Part shown: positions 42,899 through 52,055 of the stretch, one piece after another | How positions within the stretch are numbered: position 1 is the first letter of the stretch | Layout: each line of letters begins with the position of its first letter | DNA from: CAVYXA01 sp963846775 | GTDB taxonomy: Bacteria; Verrucomicrobiota; Verrucomicrobiia; Chthoniobacterales; UBA10450 | NCBI GenBank assembly: GCA_963846775.1 | Contig: CAWJXB010000005.1 | Location: forward strand, 124,001-188,000 | Direction of reading: 5' to 3' | Length of the DNA: 64,000 nucleotides | Position numbers and translations under genes: made by a program | The notes under the pieces: generated by a model | Database searches by the model: none | What the model was told of the DNA's origin: nothing | The model's input: the letters and a program-made list of their open reading frames with translations, nothing else

Positions 42899-43150
42899 GG
42901 GGATGCCCCTTATCGGACATTATCACTGCCGATGCAAGTGTTTTTTTTGAAGTAAAACCGACGCATTTCAGCCCCGGGAGTCGCTGGCAACCGGAAAACT
43001 CGGCTGGTCTATGGCTCGTTAAGTAATTGGTTTAGCGCTTGTTAGCCACAGGCAAAGCACGAGGGGAACCAACTCATTCAGGCAAAATGCAATAAAGGAA
43101 CCGGGTCGTGACATCTCTCGACGATAAACGCCTAACTTCCATGGGCTGAA

Positions 43151-44851
43151 TTACATGCGGGAAAGGAGGTTCCTCAGCGCCTGATAGATTTCTTCGGCCC
43201 GAGCGAGGAAAGGCTCGTGGACGCGCCGTTGCGCGGTGCAGAACGCCGCCAACGGTTGGAGCGCGGCGGAAATGTCCTGGTAAAACGTTTCGATGGTACG
43301 GGTAAGTTGGCGCTCGACGGTTTGCATCAGCTCGGCGCGCTTGGTTTCCATTTGCTGTTCGTAGATGGCGAGGATTTTTCGCCGTTGAATGACCGCCATG
43401 ATCGAACCAATCACTGCCGCCGATGCGGCCAGAATGCCGGTCACGTCGGCCACGGAAGCGCTCACGAGCGCCGTGATGAGGGTGGCGATGCCGCCGGCCG
43501 CAGCCACACCCGCGGGCACACGCAGAATCGTGGAGGTCTCGCGAAAAAGTTGAGCCAGTTTTTCCTCGACGCTTTTTGCCGAAACGCGTTCGCTTAGTGC
43601 AAGCTGGATCGATTGAAACAACTCGCGTCGTTGTCCGGCAAAATCCGGCAGTACCCGCGGAATTTTTTCCTGGAGTTCGCCGTGCAGTTGCTGATCGATC
43701 AGATCGTGCATTTGCGGCCAGAGCGAACGCAGGTCGGTTTCCAACGAGTGGACAGCGTCTTCCGCCTGTTGCTCGACAACCTGGCGCAATTTCCTCTCGA
43801 TCTCACGTTGGAATTCATCCTGCCAGCGCTGGCGCGCCCACATAATTTTCCACGTCCGCCAGAAGGAGAGTTTCTCTTCGAGAAGCTTCATGCCCTGCTC
43901 CGCACCGTGACGGCAGGCGCGCTCGATCCCGGCGAGCAATCCGCCCATTTGTCGCAACGTTTGTTCCTTGCGCGCCTCGAGAAATTTCTCCGCTCGGGTC
44001 AGTCGCGTCTCGTCCTGCGCGATCACTTCCAAGGCCGCGCGCAATTCGCTCGCGATTTCTTCGATCATCACCTGGGCGGCTTGTGCGGCAGAGCGGAGCT
44101 TCAAGGCGCGTCCACCGGGGCCGGTCACAATCAGATTGATCTGGTCGCGCAATGGACCGAATTCACCAGGGTCGGCTGAAAATCCCTTGAGCGCGAGCAA
44201 CGCATTGCGTGCGGCAACAGCGAAAATTGGCGGAGCGAATCCAAGCCGCTGGATCGCTGTTTCCTCCAGATGACGGCGAATGACTACAACCTCGCTCGGC
44301 GCGCGGAGATCGGCTTGTTGCAAAACGAAGACGACGTTCTTCAGCCATTTCTTTTGCACAAACCCGAGAAGGTCCCAAGCCGATTGCGTCCACGGATTCA
44401 CCACGGAAAAGACGAAGAGAATGAGATCGGCGCGCGGGATAAAACTTTCCGTAATCCGCTGATGCTCGGCCACCATCGTGTTTGTGCCGGGCGTATCAAC
44501 GACATTGAAATCGCGCAAAAACGGGATCGGGAGATGGCGCTCGATCAATTGTGGCGAAACATCGACAGTTTTTTCGAAATCGCCGTATCGAAAAATGCAG
44601 ACGCGATCGGTCGCGGGAAGCACATCGACTTTGGCAAATTCTTCGCCGAAGAGCGCGTTGAGAAGTGACGATTTCCCGGATTTCACTTCGCCTACAGCCA
44701 CAATCAGCAACGGCTCGCGAATATCGCTGAGCAAGCCTTGGATCGTATCCAGTGAGGCGCTCGGACGGCGCAGTTCCGCGGCGAGCTTTAGCAGTCCCCC
44801 AAGCCCGGTTTCGAGGTCGGCGCGCGACTGCAGAAAATGGTCCGCTATCAT
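43151..44851 (-). CDS. Dynamin-like GTPase
   Basis: 566 residues. GTPase motifs: G1 GEVKSGKSS (54-62), G2 Thr81, G3 DTPG (119-122), G4-like QQAD (178-181). A long coiled-coil middle (about 230-420) is followed by a hydrophobic paddle-like segment (about 445-482, GGIATLITALVSASVADVTG) and a further coiled coil. This is the architecture of bacterial dynamin-like proteins, which remodel or protect membranes. Bacterial dynamins often come as neighbours; only one is seen here. The deacetylase gene lies 12 bases upstream on the same strand. Confidence 0.88.
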   Translation of the reverse strand: MIADHFLQSRADLETGLGGLLKLAAELRRPSASLDTIQGLLSDIREPLLIVAVGEVKSGKSSLLNALFGEEFAKVDVLPATDRVCIFRYGDFEKTVDVSPQLIERHLPIPFLRDFNVVDTPGTNTMVAEHQRITESFIPRADLILFVFSVVNPWTQSAWDLLGFVQKKWLKNVVFVLQQADLRAPSEVVVIRRHLEETAIQRLGFAPPIFAVAARNALLALKGFSADPGEFGPLRDQINLIVTGPGGRALKLRSAAQAAQVMIEEIASELRAALEVIAQDETRLTRAEKFLEARKEQTLRQMGGLLAGIERACRHGAEQGMKLLEEKLSFWRTWKIMWARQRWQDEFQREIERKLRQVVEQQAEDAVHSLETDLRSLWPQMHDLIDQQLHGELQEKIPRVLPDFAGQRRELFQSIQLALSERVSAKSVEEKLAQLFRETSTILRVPAGVAAAGGIATLITALVSASVADVTGILAASAAVIGSIMAVIQRRKILAIYEQQMETKRAELMQTVERQLTRTIETFYQDISAALQPLAAFCTAQRRVHEPFLARAEEIYQALRNLLSRM

Positions 44852-44863
44852 GGCGGAACGAAG

Positions 44864-45669
44864 TTAATCACGCGGCGCAGTTGTGGGAACCGGCGATGTC
44901 GATCCTGCCGGCGTCGCGCCTGGAGTTGGCGATAGCTTGGGCGATGGCGGAGTCGCCATCGCAATCAGCTCGGATACGGTAACGAATTTGAATCCTTTGT
45001 CCTGAAGTTGCGCCAACGTGGCCGGCATGGCTTCGATCGTTCCGGGATGAATGTCATGCGAAAGGACAATCGACCCCGGCCGCGTGTTCTTCAGGATGCG
45101 GTTCGCAATCACCGTTGGCCCCGGACGTTTCCAATCCAACGGATCGACGTCCCACAAGATGATTTCGTAACCGAACTCGTCGTGAATCCACTGTTTTTGG
45201 CGCGCGGTGATCGACCCGTAAGGCGGTCGCAATAGTCTCGGATGGATGCCGGCCGCGTTCATGATCGCTTCGTCGGTTCGTTTTAGCTGGCTGCGAACCG
45301 CGTCATCGGACAGGCGCGCAAAATACGGGTGTGACCAACTGTGGTTTCCGATCTCGTGCCCTTCACGGACCGCGCGCGCCACAATGTCCGGATGTTCAGC
45401 CGCGTTTTGGCCAATCACAAAGAAGGTGGCCTTGATCTGACGTGCCGCGAGCAGGTCGAGCAATTTCGGTGTCAACGTCGCGCTCGGGCCATCATCGAAG
45501 GTCATCGCAATGTACGGCCCATCGACATGGACGGAGTTGAACGTAATGCGCGGCTCAGGCGGCTCGCTCGTTTTCGGCTTTGGCACAACTGTCGATGCCG
45601 GGGCCGCTTGGCTTGGATAAGATGGCTGGCCAACAAGGCGAGAGCAAGGATCAGAAATTGGCGAAACAT
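44864..45669 (-). CDS. Polysaccharide deacetylase (NodB homology), frameshift after the signal peptide
   Basis: The catalytic domain has all motifs: TFDDGPS with the metal and base aspartates, HEIGNHSWSHP with both metal histidines, RPPYGS, DVDPLDWKRPG and VLSHDIHPGT. It acts on N-acetylated glycans outside the cytoplasm. In its own frame there is no sensible N-terminus. A perfect signal peptide (MFRQFLILALALLASHLIQA) starts at ATG 45669 in another frame and meets the domain frame (QAAPASTVVPKPK) at about 45605-45620; one missing base joins them. The uninterrupted frame to 46024 runs antisense to other sequence and is unlikely to be coding. Confidence 0.85.
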
Positions 45670-45895
45670 GCGCGTCGGAGAGGCCAGGATGCGTGTATCT
45701 AGCAGATGCCGCTTTGAACGCAACACCGGCGCGGCCTTGACCGCAGAAGATCGACGTTTTTGCGTGCGAACCATTCTTGTCGCACTCACGAATGATTGGC
45801 AGCCATCCTGCTGCTTTGTGATGAGGCGGTTCCGATTGCCAGGGTCGTTCGGTGGAAAAACGCGCGCCCGGCAGCAGACGCGAACTGAGGGTATT

Positions 45896-47791
45896 ATGAA
45901 AATTCTGCTCGTCGAAGATCATTCGGAGAGCCGACAGGCGCTGGTTCGCCTGATCGAGCGGCGCGGGCACGAAGTCGTCAGTGTCGCGAGCGCGGAGGAA
46001 GCGGAGAAGGCGCTCGCTTCTCACGGATTTCCATTCTTGATCCTGGACTGGATGTTACCCGGCAAGAGCGGACTGGATCTGTGCCGGGAGTTGCGTGGAC
46101 GCCCACGAGGCGATGAAATTTTTATTCTGCTGATCACGGCCCGGACCGAAACTGAAGATTTGGAGCGGGCACTCGCCGCCGGCGCGAACGATTATCTCTC
46201 CAAGCCGCTCGATCCGGCGTTGCTCAACATCCGGTTGTCCGTAGCGGAGCACCGGATTCGTGGGTTGACGGAGCGGAACCAGGCACGGGCCCAATTGCAG
46301 GAATCCGCTCGCCGGCTAAGCGAAATTTTGGAAAAAACCACGGACGGCTTTTTTGCGGTCGATGGCGCATGGCGATTTGCCTATCTCAATGCGCAAGCCG
46401 AAAAGCTTTTTGGGCGGCGCCGTGACGCCCTCCTGGGCCGCGAGCTGTGGGCGGAATTTCCGCATTTCGCCGGATCGACCTTCGAGCAGAATTACCGCCG
46501 TGTTTTGAGCGAACAGATACCGATGGAATTCGAAGCGATTGATCCCACCGGCAAAAACCTCGAAATGCGCGCGTATCCGAGCGGCGGAGGCGTCTCGGCA
46601 TTTTTTCGCGATGTGACCGATAGGAAACGGACGGAAGAAGAACGCCTGACCACGAGCAAACTGGAGTCGTTAGGCACGCTGGCCGGCGGAATCGCGCACG
46701 ATCTCAATAACATTCTGACTGTCATTTCGGGCAACATCGGCCTGGCCCAGCTGGAAGCGCCAGCCGGCGCAACCAGTCTTCTCTCTCATCTCTCCAGGGC
46801 CACCCATGCCGCCCAGCACGCGGCCCGGCTCTCCGGCCAGCTGCTCACGTTTGCCAAAGGCGGCGCGCCGGTAAAACGCGTCGTATCAATTGCCCAATTG
46901 GTTTGCCAAGCGGCGGAATTTTCTCTCTACGGCTCGAACTTGCGCGCGGAAATCGACATGTCGGTCGATCTGTGGAAAGCGGAGGTCGATCCCGGCCAGA
47001 TCGAGCAGGTCGTCAACGCGCTCATGATCAACGCCCGCGAAGCGATGCCGCACGGTGGGATGGTCCGCGTGGCCGTGCGCAACATCGACATCGGCGAAAA
47101 AGCAATCCTACCGCTCGACCGCGGTCGCTATCTAAAAATCACGATCACCGACGCCGGCGGCGGGATCGCGGACGAAATCGCAGCCAATATCTTCGATCCG
47201 TATTTCACGACCAAGCCTAACGGAAGCGGTCTTGGCCTCGCCATCAGTTATTCCATCGTGAAAAAACACGGCGGGATTTTGCACTTGGAGCATTCGTCTC
47301 GGGATGGGTCAACCTTCGCTTTCTATCTTCCGGCGACCGATCAAACCGTCACCACAGTGGGGTCTTGTCCGCCCCCGCGCCCGCCCGCGCTTTCTTCGCC
47401 CCGCGTTCTGGTGATGGATGATGAAGCCGCTGTGCGCGAATTGATTTCGGACGTGCTGGTGACACTCGGCTTTGAAGTCACCGCCGTACCCGACGGCTCG
47501 GAAGCGCTGAACACGTATGAGCGCGCGCTTGAGCAAGGCGAAAGTTTTCAGGCCGTGATTCTCGATGCGACCATTCGCGGCGGGATGGGCGGGCTGGCCA
47601 CCATCGAGCGCCTTCGCAAAGTCGATCCAAACGTGACCGCGATTATCTGCAGCGGTTACTCCGATCAGGCCGCTCTTTCCGAATTTCTTTCCTACGGTTT
47701 TCGCGCCGCACTGCCGAAACCGTTCACCCGCCACGAACTGGCAGACGTTCTCCGCCGCGCCTTTGCCACAACCAAGCGGCCGACTTGTTAG
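45896..47791 (+). CDS. Hybrid sensor kinase: receiver-PAS-kinase-receiver
   Basis: 631 residues from ATG 45896; the open frame further upstream is antisense to the deacetylase. N-terminal receiver (ILLVEDHS, phospho-site Asp51 in LILDWMLPGKSG, Lys103), PAS (about 140-240, TTDGFFAVDGAWRFAYLN), histidine kinase with His268 (GGIAHDLNNILTVISG, the NtrB-like type), ATPase with NALMINAREAM and DAGGGI, GSGLGLAIS, and a C-terminal receiver (VLVMDDEA, Asp in VILDATIRGG, Lys in LPKPF). Soluble, so probably a phosphorelay integrator. Output partner not in the window. Confidence 0.93.
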   Translation: MKILLVEDHSESRQALVRLIERRGHEVVSVASAEEAEKALASHGFPFLILDWMLPGKSGLDLCRELRGRPRGDEIFILLITARTETEDLERALAAGANDYLSKPLDPALLNIRLSVAEHRIRGLTERNQARAQLQESARRLSEILEKTTDGFFAVDGAWRFAYLNAQAEKLFGRRRDALLGRELWAEFPHFAGSTFEQNYRRVLSEQIPMEFEAIDPTGKNLEMRAYPSGGGVSAFFRDVTDRKRTEEERLTTSKLESLGTLAGGIAHDLNNILTVISGNIGLAQLEAPAGATSLLSHLSRATHAAQHAARLSGQLLTFAKGGAPVKRVVSIAQLVCQAAEFSLYGSNLRAEIDMSVDLWKAEVDPGQIEQVVNALMINAREAMPHGGMVRVAVRNIDIGEKAILPLDRGRYLKITITDAGGGIADEIAANIFDPYFTTKPNGSGLGLAISYSIVKKHGGILHLEHSSRDGSTFAFYLPATDQTVTTVGSCPPPRPPALSSPRVLVMDDEAAVRELISDVLVTLGFEVTAVPDGSEALNTYERALEQGESFQAVILDATIRGGMGGLATIERLRKVDPNVTAIICSGYSDQAALSEFLSYGFRAALPKPFTRHELADVLRRAFATTKRPTC

Positions 47792-47811
47792 GCGCGAACT
47801 GCCAACTGCAC

Positions 47812-48261
47812 TCAGCTTTTGCGCATTTTTTCCAGCGCATCGAGGTAGCCTTGCCGGCCCGCGTGCGGATCGTAGCCGACCAATTCGCCGAGCTTTTTGC
47901 CGTCGGCATTCAGCAGAATGATCGAGGGGAAGCCGTCAATTCCGAATCGTTGCGCTAACGTCTGGTTCTGCTGCGCTAATTCGGCTGTCTGCGGTTTCGC
48001 ACGTGGAAAATCGACCTCAAGAAGGATAAGATTCTTAAGCGCGTATTCCTGAAATTCCCGGGTCGAGAGCACTTCTTTCTGGAGCATCCGGCACGGCGGA
48101 CACCAGTCCGAGCCGGTAAACTCGATCAGGAGGAGTTTGTTGGTCGTTTTCGCCTGTTCTTGCGCCTTTTTAAAATCGGTCAGCCATTGGACCTGAGTTT
48201 GGGCGGAGGCACTGCCGGCCAAGATCGCCGCAGCCAGAGCAGAGAAAATAAGATGTTTCAC
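47812..48261 (-). CDS. Secreted thioredoxin-family protein
   Basis: 149 residues from GTG 48261 with signal peptide (LIFSALAAAILAGSASAQ). Thioredoxin-like fold with active site WCPPCRML following LLLIEFTGSD, then FPRAKPQTAELAQQNQTLAQ and FGIDGFPSIILLNADGKKLG with the cis-proline. It is probably a periplasmic disulphide reductase, perhaps serving cytochrome c or envelope proteins. Longer in-frame starts to 48369 run through a palindromic REP (48327-48355) and are rejected. Convergent with the hybrid kinase, 20 bases between stops. Confidence 0.88.
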   Translation of the reverse strand: MKHLIFSALAAAILAGSASAQTQVQWLTDFKKAQEQAKTTNKLLLIEFTGSDWCPPCRMLQKEVLSTREFQEYALKNLILLEVDFPRAKPQTAELAQQNQTLAQRFGIDGFPSIILLNADGKKLGELVGYDPHAGRQGYLDALEKMRKS

Positions 48262-48326
48262 CTGCCAAAATCGGCGTACCGCGGTTTTACGCAAGTAGCG
48301 AACTGATCCCGAAGTAGAAATCCGAT

Positions 48327-48355
48327 TGTAGGGGAAGTTGATAGCTTCCCCTACA
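48327..48355. repeat. Dispersed palindrome (GGGGAAG/CTTCCCC), copy B
   Basis: TGTAGGGGAAGTTGATAGCT then TCCCCTACA: twelve-base arms with a short centre. Same unit as at 22866-22890. It lies 66 bases upstream of the thioredoxin-like gene start. Confidence 0.7.
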
Positions 48356-48411
48356 GCAGGTACGGACAATTTCTCGGCGCTCGAGGAGCCGTTCGTCTCA
48401 GGAAATTAAAC

Positions 48412-48690
48412 CTAACGGATATGTCCGGAGACGAGTTTCGTCATCTCGAACATGCTCACCTGGCTCTTGCCGTTAAATACGGGCCGGAGGTTGTCATCCG
48501 CGTTGATTTGCGTTCTTTTTTTCTTGTCCTGAAGACCGTTCTTCTTGATGTAGTCCCAGAGCTTTTTGGTGAGCTCGGAACGAGGTAGCGGCTTCGAACC
48601 AACAACGGCTGAGAGCTTGTCGTCGGGCTGAACCGGTCTCATGAAGGCGGGGTTAGGCTTACGTTTTGAAGTCTTTTTGGTTTTCGGCAT
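48412..48690 (-). CDS. SWIB/MDM2 domain protein
   Basis: 92 residues: a Lys/Arg-rich N-terminus (PKTKKTSKRKPNPAFMRPVQ) and one SWIB domain (DKLSAVVGSKPLPRSELTKK, LWDYIKKNGLQDKKKRTQIN, ADDNLRPVFNGKSQVSMFEM). SWIB domains occur in eukaryotic chromatin remodellers and as small proteins in Chlamydiae and related phyla. The basic tail suggests nucleic-acid binding, so a chromatin-like or topology role is possible, without proof. Single gene between the thioredoxin-like and RsbU-like genes, all minus strand. Confidence 0.9.
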   Translation of the reverse strand: MPKTKKTSKRKPNPAFMRPVQPDDKLSAVVGSKPLPRSELTKKLWDYIKKNGLQDKKKRTQINADDNLRPVFNGKSQVSMFEMTKLVSGHIR

Positions 48691-48757
48691 ACAGGGTTGA
48701 TTACTGCTATACTCCCAAGACGGTCAATAATAATTTTCGCAGAATAAAAGATTTTTT

Positions 48758-49948
48758 TCAGGGCGCCCGCCGCACCGCTACCGCCGCCAGATCGTCGGCC
48801 AGCGTGGTTTGGCCCTGGTTTGGCGCGGCGCGCGCCAGCAATCGCGCGAGTAAGACCTCGGCGTTGGGCGCGGACGCGTCGAGCATTTTGGCCAATGCGA
48901 CGGGACCCAAGCGCGTCTGGCCGGTTTTCGGAGCGCCGAAGAGTCCATCGGTATAAAGGACAAACGCATCGCCGGCGGCAAGATCGACAATCGATTCGCG
49001 AAAAGTCGGCCGCTCGATCAGGCCTAACGGAAGTGTGGCCGAGGGAACCGTCTCCGCTTCGCCATCGTGCCGGGAAATTAGGAGCGGCGGATGACCGGCG
49101 CCGACCACGGCGGCGCGGCCTGTGCTCGGATCAAGGGCAACACACATCGCGGTCATGAACGAGCGCGTCCCGAAGATTGTGCGAAAATCATGGTTGACCG
49201 CCTGCATAATATCCGCCGGCGCGCCGTGCTCGGTCGCGCCATGATGGAAAAGCAACTTGGCTAAAGTGGTCATCAACGCGGCGGAAGCGCCATGGCCGGT
49301 CGCGTCAGCAATCCAGAACAACATGCGTCGCTTCTTGAGCGGCAGCCATCCATAGATGTCACCGCCGACTTGAATCACCGGCCGGTAGCAAGCGGCAATT
49401 TCCCAGCCCGCAATCCCTGGCGGTTTTTGCGGAATCAGCGATTGCTGGGTCAGGCGCGCGGCCTCGAGGTCGCGTTCCAGGTTTCGCCGCCACGCTTCCA
49501 GCTCAGCATTTTGTTGTTCCAACTGGCGGCGCATGAATCGCAGCCGTAATTGCGTTTCGATTCGTGCCCGTAGAACCGCAGGATTGATCGGCTTGGTCAC
49601 GAAATCGTCTGCGCCGGCTTGGAGACAGCGGACTTCGCTTTCTTCCCCGCCGTGGCCGGTCAACATAATGGCGGGAATCTGCGCCACGAGCGGATCACGA
49701 TCGGAGCGCAATTGCTTGAGCAGCTCGGTGCCATCCATTTGCGGCATCTCAAAATCGAGCAAGACGAGCGCCGGCTGTTCCACATGGAGAAGTTTCAACG
49801 CGTCGATCCCGTTGTCCGATTCGCGAGTTCGATAGCCAGCCCTGGCTAACGTTTTCGCGAGAGCGTGACGGCTCGCGCCGTCATCATCGACAATCAGAAT
49901 CGCTCCGTCGGATTGGTAAAGCATTCTACTTTGGATTCGGACGAGCAT
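48758..49948 (-). CDS. Response regulator with PP2C-type (RsbU/SpoIIE) phosphatase domain
   Basis: 396 residues (a second start at 49924 gives 388). Receiver domain: AILIVDDDGASRHALA, phospho-site Asp65 in LVLLDFEMPQMDG, Lys in FVTKPI. A coiled coil (about 137-165) leads to the SpoIIE phosphatase with VGGDIYGW, IADATGHGASAALMTTLAKL, YTDGLF and TLADDLAAVAV, containing the metal-binding aspartates. It would dephosphorylate an anti-sigma antagonist or similar Ser/Thr-phosphorylated target under control of a histidine kinase. Neither cognate kinase nor antagonist is adjacent. Confidence 0.92.
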   Translation of the reverse strand: MLVRIQSRMLYQSDGAILIVDDDGASRHALAKTLARAGYRTRESDNGIDALKLLHVEQPALVLLDFEMPQMDGTELLKQLRSDRDPLVAQIPAIMLTGHGGEESEVRCLQAGADDFVTKPINPAVLRARIETQLRLRFMRRQLEQQNAELEAWRRNLERDLEAARLTQQSLIPQKPPGIAGWEIAACYRPVIQVGGDIYGWLPLKKRRMLFWIADATGHGASAALMTTLAKLLFHHGATEHGAPADIMQAVNHDFRTIFGTRSFMTAMCVALDPSTGRAAVVGAGHPPLLISRHDGEAETVPSATLPLGLIERPTFRESIVDLAAGDAFVLYTDGLFGAPKTGQTRLGPVALAKMLDASAPNAEVLLARLLARAAPNQGQTTLADDLAAVAVRRAP

Positions 49949-50144
49949 TGTGGAAAAGCTGCTTTGTTATTGCACAAATCAACCAAGCACGAAATTCGAA
50001 ACTGCCGGATCAGCTTGGAACATTGGGAGCTTTGAATTTGTTTCCGATTTCGGCGTTTCGATTTCGGACTTTCCAGCGCATTTACTGCGCGCGAATTAGT
50101 CATTGGCAACGAATAGGAGTCGAGATAGTTTCGTGGCCGAACCG

Positions 50145-50537
50145 ATGCCTATGAAATCTTTATTATCGATTCTCTTGCTCACCGGCTTCCTCATTGCGGC
50201 CTGCCAGGAGGAACCTCCGCCTCCGAGCCATCGGTTCGCGAAATATCCACCCACCCAGCCGGCGCCGTATCCGCCCGAGCAACAGCCCTTTAATCCAAAC
50301 GCACCGAGTGCCACGACACCAGCGCCAGAAGTGGCGCCGCCAATGCCCACGCCTTCACCTGCGCCTTCGACCCGCAGTGCCGCAAAGGGCGATCATCCCT
50401 ACGGAATTCCCGTTCCCGGAAAGCCGCACGTAGTGGAAAGTCCGTTCTCACCTGGCAAATATGTCGATGTGGAAGGGTTTCCGCCGGGCACGGAAGTGAA
50501 GGATCCCTACACGGGCAAGATTTTTCTGGTGCCGTAG
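50145..50537 (+). CDS. Proline-rich lipoprotein
   Basis: About 130 residues. Signal peptide with lipobox LIAAC (SLLSILLLTGFLIAAC), then EEPPPPSHRFAKYPPTQPAP and a Pro/Ala-rich linker to about residue 85. The short C-terminal domain GIPVPGKPHVVESPFSPGKY VDVEGFPPGTEVKDPYTGKI is compact and seems conserved in style (PFSPGKYVDVxGFPxGxEVxDPYT), common for small verrucomicrobial lipoproteins. Starts at ATG 50145 or 50151. Function unknown. Confidence 0.75.
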   Translation: MPMKSLLSILLLTGFLIAACQEEPPPPSHRFAKYPPTQPAPYPPEQQPFNPNAPSATTPAPEVAPPMPTPSPAPSTRSAAKGDHPYGIPVPGKPHVVESPFSPGKYVDVEGFPPGTEVKDPYTGKIFLVP

Positions 50538-50572
50538 CGAATGGATCGCCGCGATGGGGAGTTGCGGCTGAT

Positions 50573-50664
50573 GAAGGATACCAGATCCCAGATACTGGAT
50601 GCTGGGATTTGGCTAGCAGTTTGCCTTTTCCATCCGGCATCGCCAATCTAGCATTCAGCATCGT
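50573..50664. repeat. Imperfect palindrome, CAGATACTGGATGCTGG word type
   Basis: Left arm ACCAGATCCCAGATACTGGA with GATGCTGG, right arm CATCCGGCATCGCC and TCTAGCATTCAGCATCG. Same style of word repetition as elsewhere. It sits between the lipoprotein gene and aroA. Confidence 0.5.
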
Positions 50665-50675
50665 CGTTTTTACAC

Positions 50676-52028
50676 ATGGATTTGCGCGTTAAGCGAACCC
50701 CCAGAATCGACACGGAAATCGGCGTGCCCGGTGATAAGAGCATTTCGCATCGGGCGGTGATTATCGCGTCGTTGTCCAACGGCATTTGCAAGCTGGAGGG
50801 TTTTCTCCCGAGCGAGGATTGCATGCGTACTGTCAATGCGATGCGCGCGCTCGGGATCAAGATCGAGCAGCCGGAGCCGGAAACGTTGATTGTTCACGGG
50901 AAGAAACGTGTCCTGACTCCGCCTAGTGGCGAGATCGATTGCGGCGGTTCGGCGACCACGATGCGATTGCTCGCCGGCCTGCTCGCGGGACAAACCTTTG
51001 AAAGCTGCCTCGTCGGCGACGGGTCACTTTCTCGCCGGCCGATGGATCGCGTGATTGAGCCCCTTCGAAAAATGGGGGCGAACGTCGTCGCGGAGGGACT
51101 GGATCAGACGCCGCCGCTACGAATTCACGGTGGGTCGCTTCGCGGAATTCGTTACAAATCGCCTGTCGCCAGCGCGCAAGTGAAGAGTGCGATCCTTCTG
51201 GCCGGGCTGTTTGCCAAGGGAAAAACGACCGTGGACGAGCCGGCGACCAGCCGCAATCACACCGAGTTGATGTTCAATTACTTTCTTGTCCGCACGGTGC
51301 AAAATGAGCGCAGCGTTAGCGTATTCGGCGATCAAGTCCCGGAGTCGCGTGACTTTGCCATTCCCGGCGACATTTCTTCCGCTGCATTCTGGCTGGTCGC
51401 GGCTGCGGCCCAGCCCGGCGGACATTTGCTCGTCCGTCACATTGGCTTGAACAACACGCGGACGGCCTTGTTAGGCGTTCTTGTCCGCATGGGCGCCCAG
51501 GTCCGCGAGGCCATCGAAGATGTCGATCAAATCGAACCGCGCGGCGTTGTCGAAGTGACCGGTGCGCCGCTCAAAGCCACCGTCATTCAAGGCAAGGAAA
51601 TACCGCAGTTAATCGACGAGCTGCCCGTGCTGGCCGTGGCCGGCGCGCTCGCCAGCGGCACGACGATTATTCGTCAGGCGCAAGAACTCCGCGTCAAGGA
51701 AACGGACCGCCTCGCCGCGATCGCGCACAATTTGCGAATCATGGGCGCGGAAGTCATCGAGATGAGCGACGGTTTGGAAATTCACGGACCGGCGCAGTTG
51801 CGCGCTTCGCGCGTGGCCAGCTTCGGCGATCACCGCATCGCCATGGCCTTTGCCATCGCCGGGCTTTTTGCCGATGGCGAAACGATCATTGAAGACGCCG
51901 AATGCATCCGCGACTCGTATCCCGGATTCCAAGCCGCTCTGGAAGAAATCACTAATCCAAAGCGGATGGTCGCGAGCACGCCTGTGATCGGATCGCTCTC
52001 ACCGGCACGGCTGGAGGAAACGGAGTGA
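50676..52028 (+). CDS. aroA: 3-phosphoshikimate 1-carboxyvinyltransferase (EPSP synthase)
   Basis: 450 residues. Transfers enolpyruvyl from PEP to shikimate 3-phosphate in chorismate synthesis. Recognisable blocks: GVPGDKSISHRAVIIASLSN with the catalytic Lys, DCGGSATTMRLLAGLLAG, GDGSLSRRPMDRVIEPLRKM, PVASAQVKSAILLAGLFAKG, AVAGALASGTTIIRQAQELR, VKETDRLAAIAHNLRIMGAE and FGDHRIAMAFAIAG. The GDGSLSRRPM motif has Ser-Leu where class I enzymes have a Glu-rich form, like glyphosate-tolerant class II, but this is only a sequence impression. Starts an operon with cmk and plsC. Confidence 0.96.
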   Translation: MDLRVKRTPRIDTEIGVPGDKSISHRAVIIASLSNGICKLEGFLPSEDCMRTVNAMRALGIKIEQPEPETLIVHGKKRVLTPPSGEIDCGGSATTMRLLAGLLAGQTFESCLVGDGSLSRRPMDRVIEPLRKMGANVVAEGLDQTPPLRIHGGSLRGIRYKSPVASAQVKSAILLAGLFAKGKTTVDEPATSRNHTELMFNYFLVRTVQNERSVSVFGDQVPESRDFAIPGDISSAAFWLVAAAAQPGGHLLVRHIGLNNTRTALLGVLVRMGAQVREAIEDVDQIEPRGVVEVTGAPLKATVIQGKEIPQLIDELPVLAVAGALASGTTIIRQAQELRVKETDRLAAIAHNLRIMGAEVIEMSDGLEIHGPAQLRASRVASFGDHRIAMAFAIAGLFADGETIIEDAECIRDSYPGFQAALEEITNPKRMVASTPVIGSLSPARLEETE

Positions 52029-52055
52029 GGGTAATGGAGTATTGGACTCCAGCCT

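Noticed and set aside
42955..43150. Possible structured RNA upstream of the CHAP-like gene
   Set aside because: The GC-rich segment lacks the conserved cores of the riboswitches I know and lies on the wrong side for both adjacent genes.
45670..46024. Long N-terminal extension of the polysaccharide deacetylase
   Set aside because: It lies antisense to the hybrid kinase start region, has no domain text, and a real signal peptide exists in another frame at 45669.
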